Assembly (NCBI GenBank): GCA_964350195.1
Contig: CAYGJB010000001.1
Coordinates: 1 to 64,000 of the forward strand
Direction of reading: 5' to 3'
DNA from: JAJCZB01 sp964350195
Lineage (GTDB): Bacteria > Babelota > Babeliae > Babelales > Vermiphilaceae
DNA length: 64,000 bases
Part shown: positions 42,501 to 51,248 of the stretch, one piece after another
How positions within the stretch are numbered: the first letter of the stretch is position 1
How the letters are laid out: each line of letters starts with the position of its first letter
Notes under the pieces: generated by a model
What the model saw: only the letters and a program-made list of their open reading frames with translations
What the model was told of the DNA's origin: nothing
Database searches by the model: none
Made by a program: the position numbers and the translations under genes

Positions 42501-42560
42501 ACCCACTATCTTGAAACTTATAAACCTGCCAATCACAAAGAATTTAAGAAAGGTCTCTTC

Positions 42561-44045
42561 ATGAATATCAAAGATATGATTGTTCCTTTTATTTTAGCCC
42601 TCGGAACAACCTGGGCAATTCATCATTTCTTTTTTACTAGTAAAAGCGGTGGGCAGCAGTATGAGTTTTCTGCTCCTCAATCAAAGGTGGAGTGTTTGCC
42701 TTTGCAAAAAACTATTAATTTTGATGAACAGAAAAGAACAAAAGCTTCGCAAGTAATCCCTGTAGAGACCGGTTGGGGATCACTTGAGTTTTCAACTGAC
42801 GGTGCAGCGCTCTCTCGTCTCATATTTCGGCGCCCAATGAATGGCAAAAATCGAGAAATTGGTACAGTTTTTCCAACAGATGAGAAAAAAATGTTGCCGT
42901 TTTTAATCGCTCTTGATAAAAATACACCGTTTTATTATCGCTTGAAAGAACAGCATGATACCGGTTCTACCATTAATCTTACCTTTGAAGCCTCATCAGA
43001 TGAAGCTTCAATTAGTAAAACTTACATTATCTATAAAGAAATTCGTCAAGTTGATCTGAAGCTAACGGTCGATCCTCATGGAAATAGTGCGGTGCAACCT
43101 CGCGTTTTTTATCCCGCTCCTATCATGCCAGAATTAAAAGACCAACAATTAATAGCAGCGGATATTTTGTACGGAGCAGGTATTTTTAAGAAAGAGTTTC
43201 GAGATAGTGTAAAGCCTGATGCGTACTGGATAAACCCGACATTGTTTGGGATTGAAAATAAATACTTTGTTCATTCATTGGTGAATGACACGGATGGTTT
43301 TGTGCAGAGAGCCTATTTTGAACCTGTTGGCACGCAACAATTACAAGCGATTCTTGAAGGGCCAATTATTGAAAAAGCAACGAGCTGGAACCTTTCATTC
43401 TATCTTGGGCCAAAAGAGCTGGTTGCAATGAAACCAGTAGATGAGCGTCTTGAAAATACGCTCGACTATTCTGGTATGTGGGCTCCGATCTCTCGTATTT
43501 TAATTTTGATTTTAAACTGGCTATATAAGTATGTGAATAACTATGGTTGGGCAATTATCATTCTTACGGCCTTAATACGACTCCTTCTATTACCGTTTTC
43601 ATTACGAGCAAAAAAGGGAATGAAGGATCGTGCTGAAACGCAAAAAAAGCTTCAGTATATCCAGCAAAAGTATAAAGATGATCCACAAATGCGTGCTCAA
43701 GCGCAAGCAGAATTTATGCGTAAAAATGGGTTAGGATTATCTGGATGCTTGCCCCTATTGATTCAACTTCCTATTTTTCTTGGGTTGAGTCGAGTGCTTT
43801 CAAGCTCCATTGAACTATATCGGGCACCATTTCTATGGATTACTGATTTGTCTACAAGTGATCCCTATTACATTTTACCTGTAGCGGTATCTATCGGAAT
43901 CTTGTGGCGTGCTCTTACTACAAAAGACAGCAGCCAACGAGTGCCGATGTTGGTTATGGGATTGGTATTTGGTGCAGTGAGTGCTACGTTGCCTGCGGGC
44001 CTTGTACTATACATAGCTATCGGCTCCCTTTTAAACGTAACATAG
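42561..44045 (+). CDS. yidC: Membrane protein insertase YidC
   Basis: A 494-residue Gram-negative type YidC. N-terminal membrane anchor (residues about 7-22), periplasmic beta-sandwich domain (about 70-310), then the insertase core with YGWAIIILTALIRLLLLPFS carrying the conserved Arg, EFMRKNGLGLSGCLPLLIQLPIFLGLSRVL, and a last helix LPAGLVLYIAIGSLL. The chain stops right after that helix, without the basic ribosome-binding tail of many homologues. ATG 42561 has AAAGG upstream. It inserts membrane proteins alone or with SecYEG. Confidence 0.95.
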   Translation: MNIKDMIVPFILALGTTWAIHHFFFTSKSGGQQYEFSAPQSKVECLPLQKTINFDEQKRTKASQVIPVETGWGSLEFSTDGAALSRLIFRRPMNGKNREIGTVFPTDEKKMLPFLIALDKNTPFYYRLKEQHDTGSTINLTFEASSDEASISKTYIIYKEIRQVDLKLTVDPHGNSAVQPRVFYPAPIMPELKDQQLIAADILYGAGIFKKEFRDSVKPDAYWINPTLFGIENKYFVHSLVNDTDGFVQRAYFEPVGTQQLQAILEGPIIEKATSWNLSFYLGPKELVAMKPVDERLENTLDYSGMWAPISRILILILNWLYKYVNNYGWAIIILTALIRLLLLPFSLRAKKGMKDRAETQKKLQYIQQKYKDDPQMRAQAQAEFMRKNGLGLSGCLPLLIQLPIFLGLSRVLSSSIELYRAPFLWITDLSTSDPYYILPVAVSIGILWRALTTKDSSQRVPMLVMGLVFGAVSATLPAGLVLYIAIGSLLNVT

Positions 44046-44055
44046 TGAGGTTGTC

Positions 44056-44658
44056 ATGATGCATGAGTTGCCTACAATCGCTCAACTGCTTAAGGGATTG
44101 CAGCAGGTGCCATATCTTGCGTCAAAAAATTTGTATCGCGTTGCGGAGCATTTTCTCTCGATGGATTCAGAGAAAATGGACCAATTTTGTACGTTGCTTC
44201 TGCGTGTGAAAGAAAATGTAATAACGTGTGATATTTGTTTTACTTGGCGAGAGAAAGAACGAAACTGCATGTTTTGCAGTTCAGAAAAGCGTGATCAGAG
44301 CCTTGTATGTATTGTTGAATCGTGGCAAGAGCTTTTAGCTATTGAGCAAACAAGAGGGTACGATGGTGTATATCATGTTCTTGGCGGTATAATTTATCCA
44401 CTTGATGGGATAGGCCCGGAAGATTTAAACATCGATGCTTTGGTTGATAGAGTTGGAAAAAAGCAGATTAAAGAGCTCGTTTTTGCATTGAGTCAAACTC
44501 CGGAAGGGGAGGCTACTTCTGCTTATATTGCCAATAAGTTAAAAGGTGTCTCAGTACAAATTAGTTGTTTAGCGCGAGGATTGCCTGTTGGTTCTACCTT
44601 GGGAACGATGGATAGGCTGACGGTATTTAAGGCCTTATCAGAAAGAAGACCTTTTTAG
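44056..44658 (+). CDS. recR: Recombination protein RecR
   Basis: A 200-residue RecFOR-pathway protein that helps load RecA at gaps. The Cys4 zinc finger (CDICFTWREKERNCMFC, residues about 56-72) and the Toprim domain (VCIVESWQELLAIE, YHVLGGIIYPLDGIGPEDL) are intact. The N-terminal helix-hairpin-helix is degraded: LPGIG-like is replaced by QQVPYLASKN, so DNA or ring contacts may differ. Starts 11 nt after yidC; the adjacent ATG codon at 44059 is an alternative. Confidence 0.93.
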   Translation: MMHELPTIAQLLKGLQQVPYLASKNLYRVAEHFLSMDSEKMDQFCTLLLRVKENVITCDICFTWREKERNCMFCSSEKRDQSLVCIVESWQELLAIEQTRGYDGVYHVLGGIIYPLDGIGPEDLNIDALVDRVGKKQIKELVFALSQTPEGEATSAYIANKLKGVSVQISCLARGLPVGSTLGTMDRLTVFKALSERRPF

Positions 44659-44698
44659 AAAAAGATCCCATTTGGGTTCTTATAATTGTGGGATTACT

Positions 44699-46051
44699 AT
44701 GGAACTAAAAAAAAATTTTTTGATTCAGAAAAAGCGCCGATCTGAGTTGATTGCTACTATCAAAGAAAAGCATAACGCAGATGAACATAGCTTAGTGATG
44801 ATGATTGCGGGTTTTGAAACTGATCGTGTTGCCTTTTGGCAAGAAAGCTCATTTTTTTATTATACCGGGATCACTGAAGCAGCGGTTGTTTTAGCAATGG
44901 ATTTTAAAGATAAAACGTTACTGTATGTTCCTAATTGTGGGGATGTGCGAGAGAAATGGATTTATTCGCCACTTTCTTTAACGCAAAAAAATGCAAAACT
45001 GCTTGGTGTTGATGAAGTCGCGATGCTTGGGGATCAATGTTCAGGGTATCAACTGTTTCCTTTTTTTAAACCACAGAACTATGGGCACATTATTGCACGT
45101 TTAAAGCTTATGATTAAAGAAGGTGGTTCGCTTTTTACGTTGTATCCCGATAATGAACATGAATATGTAGAACAACGATTGGTTATAAATCATCTTTGTG
45201 ATTTGGTGCCAGATCTTAAGAAGCACATTGTGGATGTTTCTGGTATTGTTGCCGCAATGCGTCGTCGTAAAGATATGAGCGAGATTGATAATATTCGAAA
45301 AGCTGTTGAGATTGCTGAGCTTGCTCAAGAAGCTGCAGCGCAAGCCATCGAGCCAGGGATGCTTGAATGTGAAGTGCAGGCAAGTCTTGAATATATGATG
45401 ACTGGATCAGAAAGCAGACCTTCATTTCCAAGTATTGTAGCCACTGGAAAGAATGCGACTGTATTGCATTATATGGCAAACAATGCGTCTCTTGAAAAGG
45501 GGGACTTGGTGGTGGTCGATATTGGTGTGGTATGGAATGGCTATTGCTCTGATTTAACGCGTACCTATCCGGTTTCGGGAAAGTTTACTGCACGTCAAAA
45601 AGAGATTTATCAGCTTGTTCTTGATACGCAAAAATACATTGCTGATATTGCTAAGCCAGGAATGTATTTACGAAATAAAAAATATCCTGAAAAATCACTT
45701 CATCATTTAGCCGAAAATTACTTAAAAAAGTATGGCTATGGCCAATATTTTATTCATGGCATTGGGCATTTTATGGGTCTCGATGTACATGATGTTGGAG
45801 ATGTCTCTATGCCACTTGAACAAAACGATGTATTTACGATTGAGCCGGGTATTTATATTCCAGAAGAGGGCATTGGTATTCGCATTGAAGATGATTTCTG
45901 GATGGCCAAAAAGGGTTGCATCAGCTTGAGTGAAAATTTGCCTAAGGAGATAGAAGAGATTGAAGCAATGGTGCAAGAAAAGCTTTCTGACTTTCAAGAA
46001 GATCCTGACTTTAATACAGAAGAGTATGATTCGGAATCAATCGAGCATTAA
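44699..46051 (+). CDS. pepP: Xaa-Pro aminopeptidase (M24B)
   Basis: A 450-residue metallopeptidase of the pita-bread fold that removes N-terminal residues before proline. The N-terminal domain has DRVAFWQESSFFYYTGITE. The catalytic domain carries the five dimetal ligands in VVVDIGVVW, CSDLTRTYP, HGIGHFMGLDVHD, FTIEPGIYI and GIRIEDDF. An acidic C-terminal tail of about 35 residues follows. ATG 44699 is preferred over the TTG at 44672 because GGGA stands just before it and the start fits the family. Its stop shares 4 nt with the convergent nhaC-type gene. Confidence 0.92.
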   Translation: MELKKNFLIQKKRRSELIATIKEKHNADEHSLVMMIAGFETDRVAFWQESSFFYYTGITEAAVVLAMDFKDKTLLYVPNCGDVREKWIYSPLSLTQKNAKLLGVDEVAMLGDQCSGYQLFPFFKPQNYGHIIARLKLMIKEGGSLFTLYPDNEHEYVEQRLVINHLCDLVPDLKKHIVDVSGIVAAMRRRKDMSEIDNIRKAVEIAELAQEAAAQAIEPGMLECEVQASLEYMMTGSESRPSFPSIVATGKNATVLHYMANNASLEKGDLVVVDIGVVWNGYCSDLTRTYPVSGKFTARQKEIYQLVLDTQKYIADIAKPGMYLRNKKYPEKSLHHLAENYLKKYGYGQYFIHGIGHFMGLDVHDVGDVSMPLEQNDVFTIEPGIYIPEEGIGIRIEDDFWMAKKGCISLSENLPKEIEEIEAMVQEKLSDFQEDPDFNTEEYDSESIEH

Positions 46052-47607
46052 CTTATTCTTTTATTTAGATAACTCAAAAGTACTATACAAATTATTGCGC
46101 TTGTTGCCAGTGAGGCGATGAGCGCAATTGTTTGTGGTACATAAAAGCATAAAATTCCTGCAAAAGTAAATCCTACTATACATCCTGCAATTGCAGGAAT
46201 CGCATAAGGTAGTTGCGTATAAGAATGGGTTAGTGGCTTTGTTCCTGTGCATGTTGCTGTCATAGTTGTGGTTTCAGATAATGGCGAAATGTGATCGCCG
46301 CATACTGATCCTGAAAGTATTGCACCCAGCACCGGAAGTAAAAGCGGCAATGCTATTGGATCGATTGGCATAGGTAACTCTGAGAGTGTAGTAATCATAG
46401 GAATTGCAATAGGAATCATAAGAGCAAAATTGCCCCACGCTGATCCTGTGGCAATAGTGCATAGCAATGAAACTATGAAGAACATTGTCGGTAACAGCCA
46501 AAGGGGAACTGAACCAATAAAAAGATATGCAAGATACTGCCCTGTGCCCACTTGGTTGGCAAGCATCGCAGAGAAGGTTGATGCTAAATACACCATAGCG
46601 ATTGCTTCAATCATTAGACTGTATCCCTTATAAACAATTTTTGGGAATTGAGAAAATTGAATTAAGTTTCTCTGATAGCAGCGAGCAAACCCTACAAAAA
46701 CAGCTAATGTTGCAGAAATAAACATAATTAAAAAAGGATGTTCATTATACTTGAGTGCTTCAATGAGTCCATGAGATCCACCAAAAAGCCAAAAACCTCC
46801 TGCAAGAGGTAAGCCGATTATGATACCAAGAACAAGCACGGCAAGCGGAAATAAAAGATTGCTTGTATATGCAGGGCTGCTCTTATCTATGAAAGGTGTT
46901 GATTTTTTTTTAGCTTCTTCTTCATACGAGTTCATTGGGCCGTAAGAGATGTTTTGGTTGATAATAAACCAAACTGATAAAATGATTAAAAGAGAATAAA
47001 AAATAAATGGTATGGTTTTTAGAAAAATAAAAAAGGGGTCTGCTACGATTCTTATTTTTACATCGTTTGAGGTTGAAACGCCCACTTGATCAAGATAGGC
47101 AACAATTGTAGCTACCCAGCTTGATACGGGAGCTAATATTACAACTGGTCCAGACATTGAATGAATTAGAAATGCAAGTTTTTCCCGCGCAATTTGAAAG
47201 CGATCCGTAATAGGACTCATAACGTAACCAGTTGTTAGGATACTTAGATAATCATCAATAAATAAAAGAGCTGATACAAACAAGGAAGAGTATTGAGCTT
47301 GACGTGCTGTGCGGATTCGTTGAGTAACGGCTTGAGCAAAGGAGGTAGCTGCACCAGTGATTGCAAAGAGGGACACAAGTGTACCAATAGCGATCAAAAA
47401 TGCGTAAAGGTAGATATTGTCGACAGTGGTAATTGTGTTAAAAAGAGCTTGAGCAATTACCTTACTTGCTTTAGCAAGGTGGCCATTAGTGGCAATTAAT
47501 GCGGCGCTGACTATGCCTAAAAGGAGTGCTGAATGAATCCTGCGGGTAAGAATAGCTCCTAGAATAACAAATGCAGGGGGAAGTAACGTAAGCCAACTTT
47601 GTAGCAT
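46048..47607 (-). CDS. NhaC family Na+/H+ antiporter
   Basis: A 519-residue transporter with about 11-12 membrane segments. The family signature GDHISPLSETTTM is near residue 436, with FIDDYLSILTTGYVM and ATGSAWGNFALMIPI typical of NhaC-type proteins, many of which exchange Na+ for H+ or other cations and some of which move organic acids. A host-dwelling cell could use it for sodium and pH homeostasis; substrate not provable here. AAAGGATC lies upstream of the ATG. Confidence 0.88.
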   Translation of the reverse strand: MLQSWLTLLPPAFVILGAILTRRIHSALLLGIVSAALIATNGHLAKASKVIAQALFNTITTVDNIYLYAFLIAIGTLVSLFAITGAATSFAQAVTQRIRTARQAQYSSLFVSALLFIDDYLSILTTGYVMSPITDRFQIAREKLAFLIHSMSGPVVILAPVSSWVATIVAYLDQVGVSTSNDVKIRIVADPFFIFLKTIPFIFYSLLIILSVWFIINQNISYGPMNSYEEEAKKKSTPFIDKSSPAYTSNLLFPLAVLVLGIIIGLPLAGGFWLFGGSHGLIEALKYNEHPFLIMFISATLAVFVGFARCYQRNLIQFSQFPKIVYKGYSLMIEAIAMVYLASTFSAMLANQVGTGQYLAYLFIGSVPLWLLPTMFFIVSLLCTIATGSAWGNFALMIPIAIPMITTLSELPMPIDPIALPLLLPVLGAILSGSVCGDHISPLSETTTMTATCTGTKPLTHSYTQLPYAIPAIAGCIVGFTFAGILCFYVPQTIALIASLATSAIICIVLLSYLNKRIS

Positions 47608-47725
47608 GAAAAAGATCCTTTATTTGACGATAATGCTATTTTTATCTACCTTATAAGTATACCACTTAAGCTCGTAGTTCGTAATATATTCCATAAAACA
47701 TATTAAAAGATTCTAAGGTCCCACA

Positions 47726-48157
47726 ATGAACATGAATAAGTCATTTGTTCTCAAAAAAGAAGAAAGAAAGCCCCAGTGGCGCCTAATCGATGCAGAAGGC
47801 AAAGTGCTCGGTAGATTGGCTACGCATATTGCAGATGCGCTACGTGGCAAAGATAAGCCGTATTATACAGCACATACAGATTGCGGTGATTACATTGTAG
47901 TGATCAATGCTGATAAAATTATTCTTACTGGTAATAAGTGGGAAGATAAAGAATATGTTCGCTATTCTGGTTGGTTTGGTGGTAAAAAAGTTGCTACCGC
48001 TCGAGAAATGAAAGAAAAGCATCCAACTGCAATTGTTGAAATGGCAGTTAAGGGCATGCTTCCAAAGAATAAGCTGAACAATGAAATCTACAAAAAGCTT
48101 AAAGTGTATGTTGGTACTGAACATCCACATAAAGCTCAAATAGGTAAAGCTGCTTAA
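47726..48157 (+). CDS. rplM: Ribosomal protein uL13
   Basis: A 143-residue L13 that starts 50S assembly. Seen are WRLIDAEGKVLGRLATHIADALRGK, VVINADKIILTGNKWEDK, MAVKGMLPKNKLN and VYVGTEHPHKAQ, all typical. In almost all bacteria rpsI (S9) follows in the same operon; here a strong terminator follows 20 nt after the stop and the next gene is on the other strand, so rpsI is elsewhere or missing. No convincing promoter was found in the 118-nt upstream gap. Confidence 0.95.
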   Translation: MNMNKSFVLKKEERKPQWRLIDAEGKVLGRLATHIADALRGKDKPYYTAHTDCGDYIVVINADKIILTGNKWEDKEYVRYSGWFGGKKVATAREMKEKHPTAIVEMAVKGMLPKNKLNNEIYKKLKVYVGTEHPHKAQIGKAA

Positions 48158-48176
48158 AGAGCTTTAAAGAGTTAAT

Positions 48177-48210
48177 AAAAAAAGCGCGGTTTAAACACCG
48201 CGCTTTTTTT
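48177..48210. terminator. Bidirectional intrinsic terminator between rplM and the convergent exported gene
   Basis: A perfect 10-bp GC-rich stem (48181-48190 with 48197-48206) and 6-nt loop, preceded by an A-run and followed by a T-run, so it can end transcripts from either side. It lies between the stops of rplM and the minus-strand gene at 48225. Confidence 0.92.
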
Positions 48211-48224
48211 ATGCCATAAAAATC

Positions 48225-48797
48225 TTAATAATTGATCGGCCCAAAGAGCTCAAACTGTATGTCGGCTAAATTTTCTGCGTTTGGCGCTTGTTTAAGATAA
48301 AGCTCTGTGAGGGCTTGAAGTACCCCTTTTCTGGCTATGAACCTTTTGAGGCGAGGAGCTAGATTTTTCATTAGGGGGAGATTTTTGCGATGAGCGGCGA
48401 GGATGAGTGCTGCTTCAGGGCGCGGTAAATTTTGAAATGTATAAAGTGTATATTTTCTTAATATTGGATTTATTCTATAACGAATCCAATATTTTGTTCC
48501 TTGGTCTTTAATGGCTCCCGCAGTAGCACCAGCAGCAGCGCCGACTAGGGTAGGGGCTAGATCGGTGATATTCGTGTTATGCGGGTTTCTGTAAGTGTAT
48601 CCTAGAGCTCCGCCTCCTAAGGCACCAGCAGCACCCGCTTGAAAGGCTCTTTTTTTGTAAAAAGGAAGATCTCCGCGAGAACGGTCAAGATCTGAAAAAT
48701 CCTCTTCTTCAAATGAAATGGCCTGCTGTTGGCAATTAATTTGAACTGCTCCGCCAGTGAGTACAAGTAAAAAAAGGGCAATATATTGCTTCTTCAT
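48225..48797 (-). CDS. Exported glycine-rich protein of unknown function
   Basis: A 190-residue protein with a signal peptide (MKKQYIALFLLVLTGGAVQIN). An acidic stretch (residues 28-45) leads to a Gly/Ala zipper (about 52-98: GAAGALGGGALGY and VGAAAGATAGAI), then a basic helical C-terminal half. Its Gly-zipper layout recalls the protein at 39712, though the flanks differ. Export and the zipper suggest insertion into or across a membrane; nothing more specific can be said. It is convergent with rplM, sharing a terminator, and is transcribed alone. Confidence 0.75.
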   Translation of the reverse strand: MKKQYIALFLLVLTGGAVQINCQQQAISFEEEDFSDLDRSRGDLPFYKKRAFQAGAAGALGGGALGYTYRNPHNTNITDLAPTLVGAAAGATAGAIKDQGTKYWIRYRINPILRKYTLYTFQNLPRPEAALILAAHRKNLPLMKNLAPRLKRFIARKGVLQALTELYLKQAPNAENLADIQFELFGPINY

Positions 48798-48881
48798 AAT
48801 ACACTCCTAAAAAGATAATGTTCTTCTATACCTATCTTCAGAGTGTCATAAATGGGCCCGAAAAAGCAATAGATTGCGGTT

Positions 48882-50036
48882 TTAGCGCCCGAAGCCAAGA
48901 AACTGCTTGAGGTTTTCTACGTATGGGTTGGCAATGCGAGCTATGTCAAATACGCTTAAATAGATTACAAATCCGAGCACTAAGAACCATGAAGCTATAT
49001 GGATATACTCACGCACCTTTATAGGCAGTGGGCGTCCTATGATTGCTTCTATGGTGTAAAACAGAAGTTGTCCGCCATCTAAAATTGGCAGGGGAACAAG
49101 GTTAATGACTGCAAGGTTGATGCTGATAATAGCGAGTAGAATGAGGAAAATTTTGAAATTAGCGGTAGCGCCTGCTGTAAGGGCAGAAATAATGACAATC
49201 GGACCCCCTACATTTTTCATATCAGCTTTTTTGAACATGCCCACTATGCCACTAAAAGTTTGTGCGATCCAGGCATTTGTAAGTTTGATTCCTTGAGAAA
49301 TGGCTTTAAAGAGTGATTGAGGAGGTATTGCATCCATTTCAAATTCTGATATGCCTAATGATCCTACTTGAGGAGCTTCATCTCGATGGCCGATAGTGAA
49401 GGTTATATTCTTTGATTGTCCATTCCGTTTGTATTTCACGGTAGCGCTCTTGTCGGCGAGAGGATGAACGGTTTCGATAAGCTTTGGAAAGTTATCTTTC
49501 ACCTCAACTCCATTAATGGTCTCAATAGAGTCTCCTTCTAGGAGTCCAGCTTTTTTGGCAGTTCCATTATCTTGGAGCTTGCGGATTGTTGTTTTGGTAT
49601 GAGTAGGTACGAGAGGGGTCTGTGGGATGCCGGTCAGGCTTAGGAGTATAAAAGTGGTGTAAGCGAATAGCATATTGCATAAAATTCCCCCTGTCATCAC
49701 CAGAAATTTTTGGTAGTAGGGCTTGGTGGCAAAAGAATCATTCTTTGTGCTGTGGGCCTCTTTTTGTTCTCCCTGTCCCATTTCTGCTGCTCCTGCTATC
49801 TCTACAAATCCGCCGAGAGGAATAGCTGATAAGGTGAAATCAGTGCCCCATGCCTTCTTTTTGTAAAGAATTGGGCCAAATCCTATGGAGAAGGTGGGCG
49901 TTCCTATGCCAAAAAGCTTACAAAAGAGAAAGTGGCCTAGTTCGTGAAATCCGATAAGGAAACCGATGCCAAAAAGAGCAATAGCGATAGAAAAAGCTTT
50001 GTTGATTAGTAAAAAAAGGGCATTGAAGATGTCCAT
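48882..50036 (-). CDS. rseP: RIP metalloprotease RseP (site-2 protease)
   Basis: A 384-residue intramembrane zinc protease. HELGH at residues 31-35 lies in the first membrane segment, one PDZ domain spans about 165-240 (GTAKKAGLLEGDSIETINGVEV), and the third zinc ligand is in NLVPLPILDGGQ near 320. E. coli RseP has two PDZ domains, this one a single one as in many non-proteobacteria. ATG 50036 has AAGGA 6 nt upstream. It probably cleaves anti-sigma factors or leftover signal peptides. No partner sigma gene is nearby. Confidence 0.92.
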   Translation of the reverse strand: MDIFNALFLLINKAFSIAIALFGIGFLIGFHELGHFLFCKLFGIGTPTFSIGFGPILYKKKAWGTDFTLSAIPLGGFVEIAGAAEMGQGEQKEAHSTKNDSFATKPYYQKFLVMTGGILCNMLFAYTTFILLSLTGIPQTPLVPTHTKTTIRKLQDNGTAKKAGLLEGDSIETINGVEVKDNFPKLIETVHPLADKSATVKYKRNGQSKNITFTIGHRDEAPQVGSLGISEFEMDAIPPQSLFKAISQGIKLTNAWIAQTFSGIVGMFKKADMKNVGGPIVIISALTAGATANFKIFLILLAIISINLAVINLVPLPILDGGQLLFYTIEAIIGRPLPIKVREYIHIASWFLVLGFVIYLSVFDIARIANPYVENLKQFLGFGR

Positions 50037-50205
50037 TCTATTCCTTGTGAGAATTTGGGTTGAGGAGTGTGATAGGATCGGCAATACCGTAGCATGTGAT
50101 GATAGAAAAGTCTAATAGCACCTCTCAAGATATCTGTCGGATAGTATTAAAATGAGTTAATGCAGAAGGCTATAACCCTCTTGAAAGCCAGATAAAATGT
50201 TTTGC

Positions 50206-50233
50206 TTGAAAAAAACGTTAAAATCGGTAAAAT
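50206..50233 (+). promoter_or_regulatory. Predicted main promoter of the str-S10-spc superoperon
   Basis: TTGAAA (50206-50211), 16-nt spacer, TAAAAT (50228-50233), in the 329-nt gap between rseP and rpsL. A start near 50240 gives a leader of about 125 nt before rpsL. The leader holds a 21-codon ORF without a ribosome-binding site and no clear S7/S12-like operator. The rest of the gap shows nothing recognisable. Confidence 0.6.
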
Positions 50234-50365
50234 AGCTAGTAACTATCATTATTCAAATTCATGAAATGATTGTTTTAAAATGGGTAAAAAAGTATGGCCA
50301 GTGGCTCATCTTATATAACACAGGCCGATAAGTAAATTCTCATTCACATATAGGAATTATACGTT

Positions 50366-50743
50366 ATGCCAACTATCAATCAGCTCTGTCGCTTTGGAAG
50401 AAAGCGTGTCAAGGCTAAATCTAAAAGTCCTGCGCTCAAGGGAGCTCCTCAGGCGCGCGGTGTGTGTACACGTGTGTTTACAATGACTCCAAGAAAGCCT
50501 AACTCTGCATTGCGTAAAGTTGCGCGTGTGAAGCTTTCAACAGGGATTGTGGTAACTGCATATATTCCCGGCGAAGGTCACAATTTACAAGAACACTCTG
50601 TTGTGCTTGTTCGTGGTGGAAAGGTAAAGGATTTGCCTGGTGTTAAGTATCACATTGTTCGTGGTGCGCTTGATACCGCTGGTGTAGAAAAAAGAAAGCA
50701 ATCCCGTTCCCTGTATGGTACAAAGCGTAGCAAAAAAGATTAA
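50366..50743 (+). CDS. rpsL: Ribosomal protein uS12, with Arg at position 43
   Basis: A 125-residue decoding-centre protein. The loop reads TPRKPNSALRK, so position 43 is Arg (codon 50492-50494) where most bacteria have Lys; K43R in E. coli and Mycobacterium gives streptomycin resistance. The second loop keeps VKDLPGVKYH with the usual Lys88-type residue. GGAATT lies a short way before the ATG. First gene of the str operon (rpsL-rpsG-fusA-tuf). Confidence 0.96.
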   Translation: MPTINQLCRFGRKRVKAKSKSPALKGAPQARGVCTRVFTMTPRKPNSALRKVARVKLSTGIVVTAYIPGEGHNLQEHSVVLVRGGKVKDLPGVKYHIVRGALDTAGVEKRKQSRSLYGTKRSKKD

Positions 50744-50754
50744 AGGTTTAAATT

Positions 50755-51237
50755 ATGCCAAGGCGTAGAAAAGAAGATTATTCCCGTGATATAGGTGTCG
50801 ATCCTCGGTTTTCATCACAACTAATTCAAAAGTTTATTAATGTTGTTATGTGGCGAGGGAAGAAAAACACTGCGCGTAATATTGTTTATGGTGCGATGGA
50901 TGAAATCATCAAAAAGCACAAGGGCGATGAGAAAAAGGCGATTGAGCTGTTCAAAAAAGCATACGATCAAATTGTTCCTGTCGTAGAGGTTCGAGCTCGT
51001 CGTGTTGGTGGTAGTGTATATCAAATTCCTGTTGAAGTGCCAAGAAAAAGAGCGCAATCGCTTGCGCTTCGTTGGCTTCTAGAGGGGGCTGCGTCACGCG
51101 GTGATAAAACAATGTCGTTACGTCTTGCTCATGAATTGATGGATGCGGCTGAAGGTAGAGGCGGTTCTGTCAAGAAGCGTTCTGATGTTCAGCGTATGGC
51201 AGAAGCAAATCGCGCATTTTCACATTACGCATTCTAA
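50755..51237 (+). CDS. rpsG: Ribosomal protein uS7
   Basis: A 160-residue primary assembly protein of the 30S head. MPRRRKEDYSRDIGVDPRF at the start, GGSVYQIPVEVPRKRAQSLALRWLL in the middle and the VQRMAEANRAFSHYAF C terminus match the family. It lies 11 nt after rpsL with AAAGG upstream. In E. coli S7 represses the str operon from the rpsL-rpsG gap, but this gap is too short for that site. Confidence 0.96.
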   Translation: MPRRRKEDYSRDIGVDPRFSSQLIQKFINVVMWRGKKNTARNIVYGAMDEIIKKHKGDEKKAIELFKKAYDQIVPVVEVRARRVGGSVYQIPVEVPRKRAQSLALRWLLEGAASRGDKTMSLRLAHELMDAAEGRGGSVKKRSDVQRMAEANRAFSHYAF

Positions 51238-51248
51238 GGCTAAAAATT

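Noticed and set aside
47618..47660. A promoter TTGACG ... TATAAG upstream of rplM
   Set aside because: The boxes are 22 nt apart, too far for a sigma70 promoter.
50266..50331. A 21-codon ORF with two Trp in the rpsL leader
   Set aside because: No ribosome-binding site precedes it and no reason to expect Trp-dependent control of rpsL. It is likely chance.
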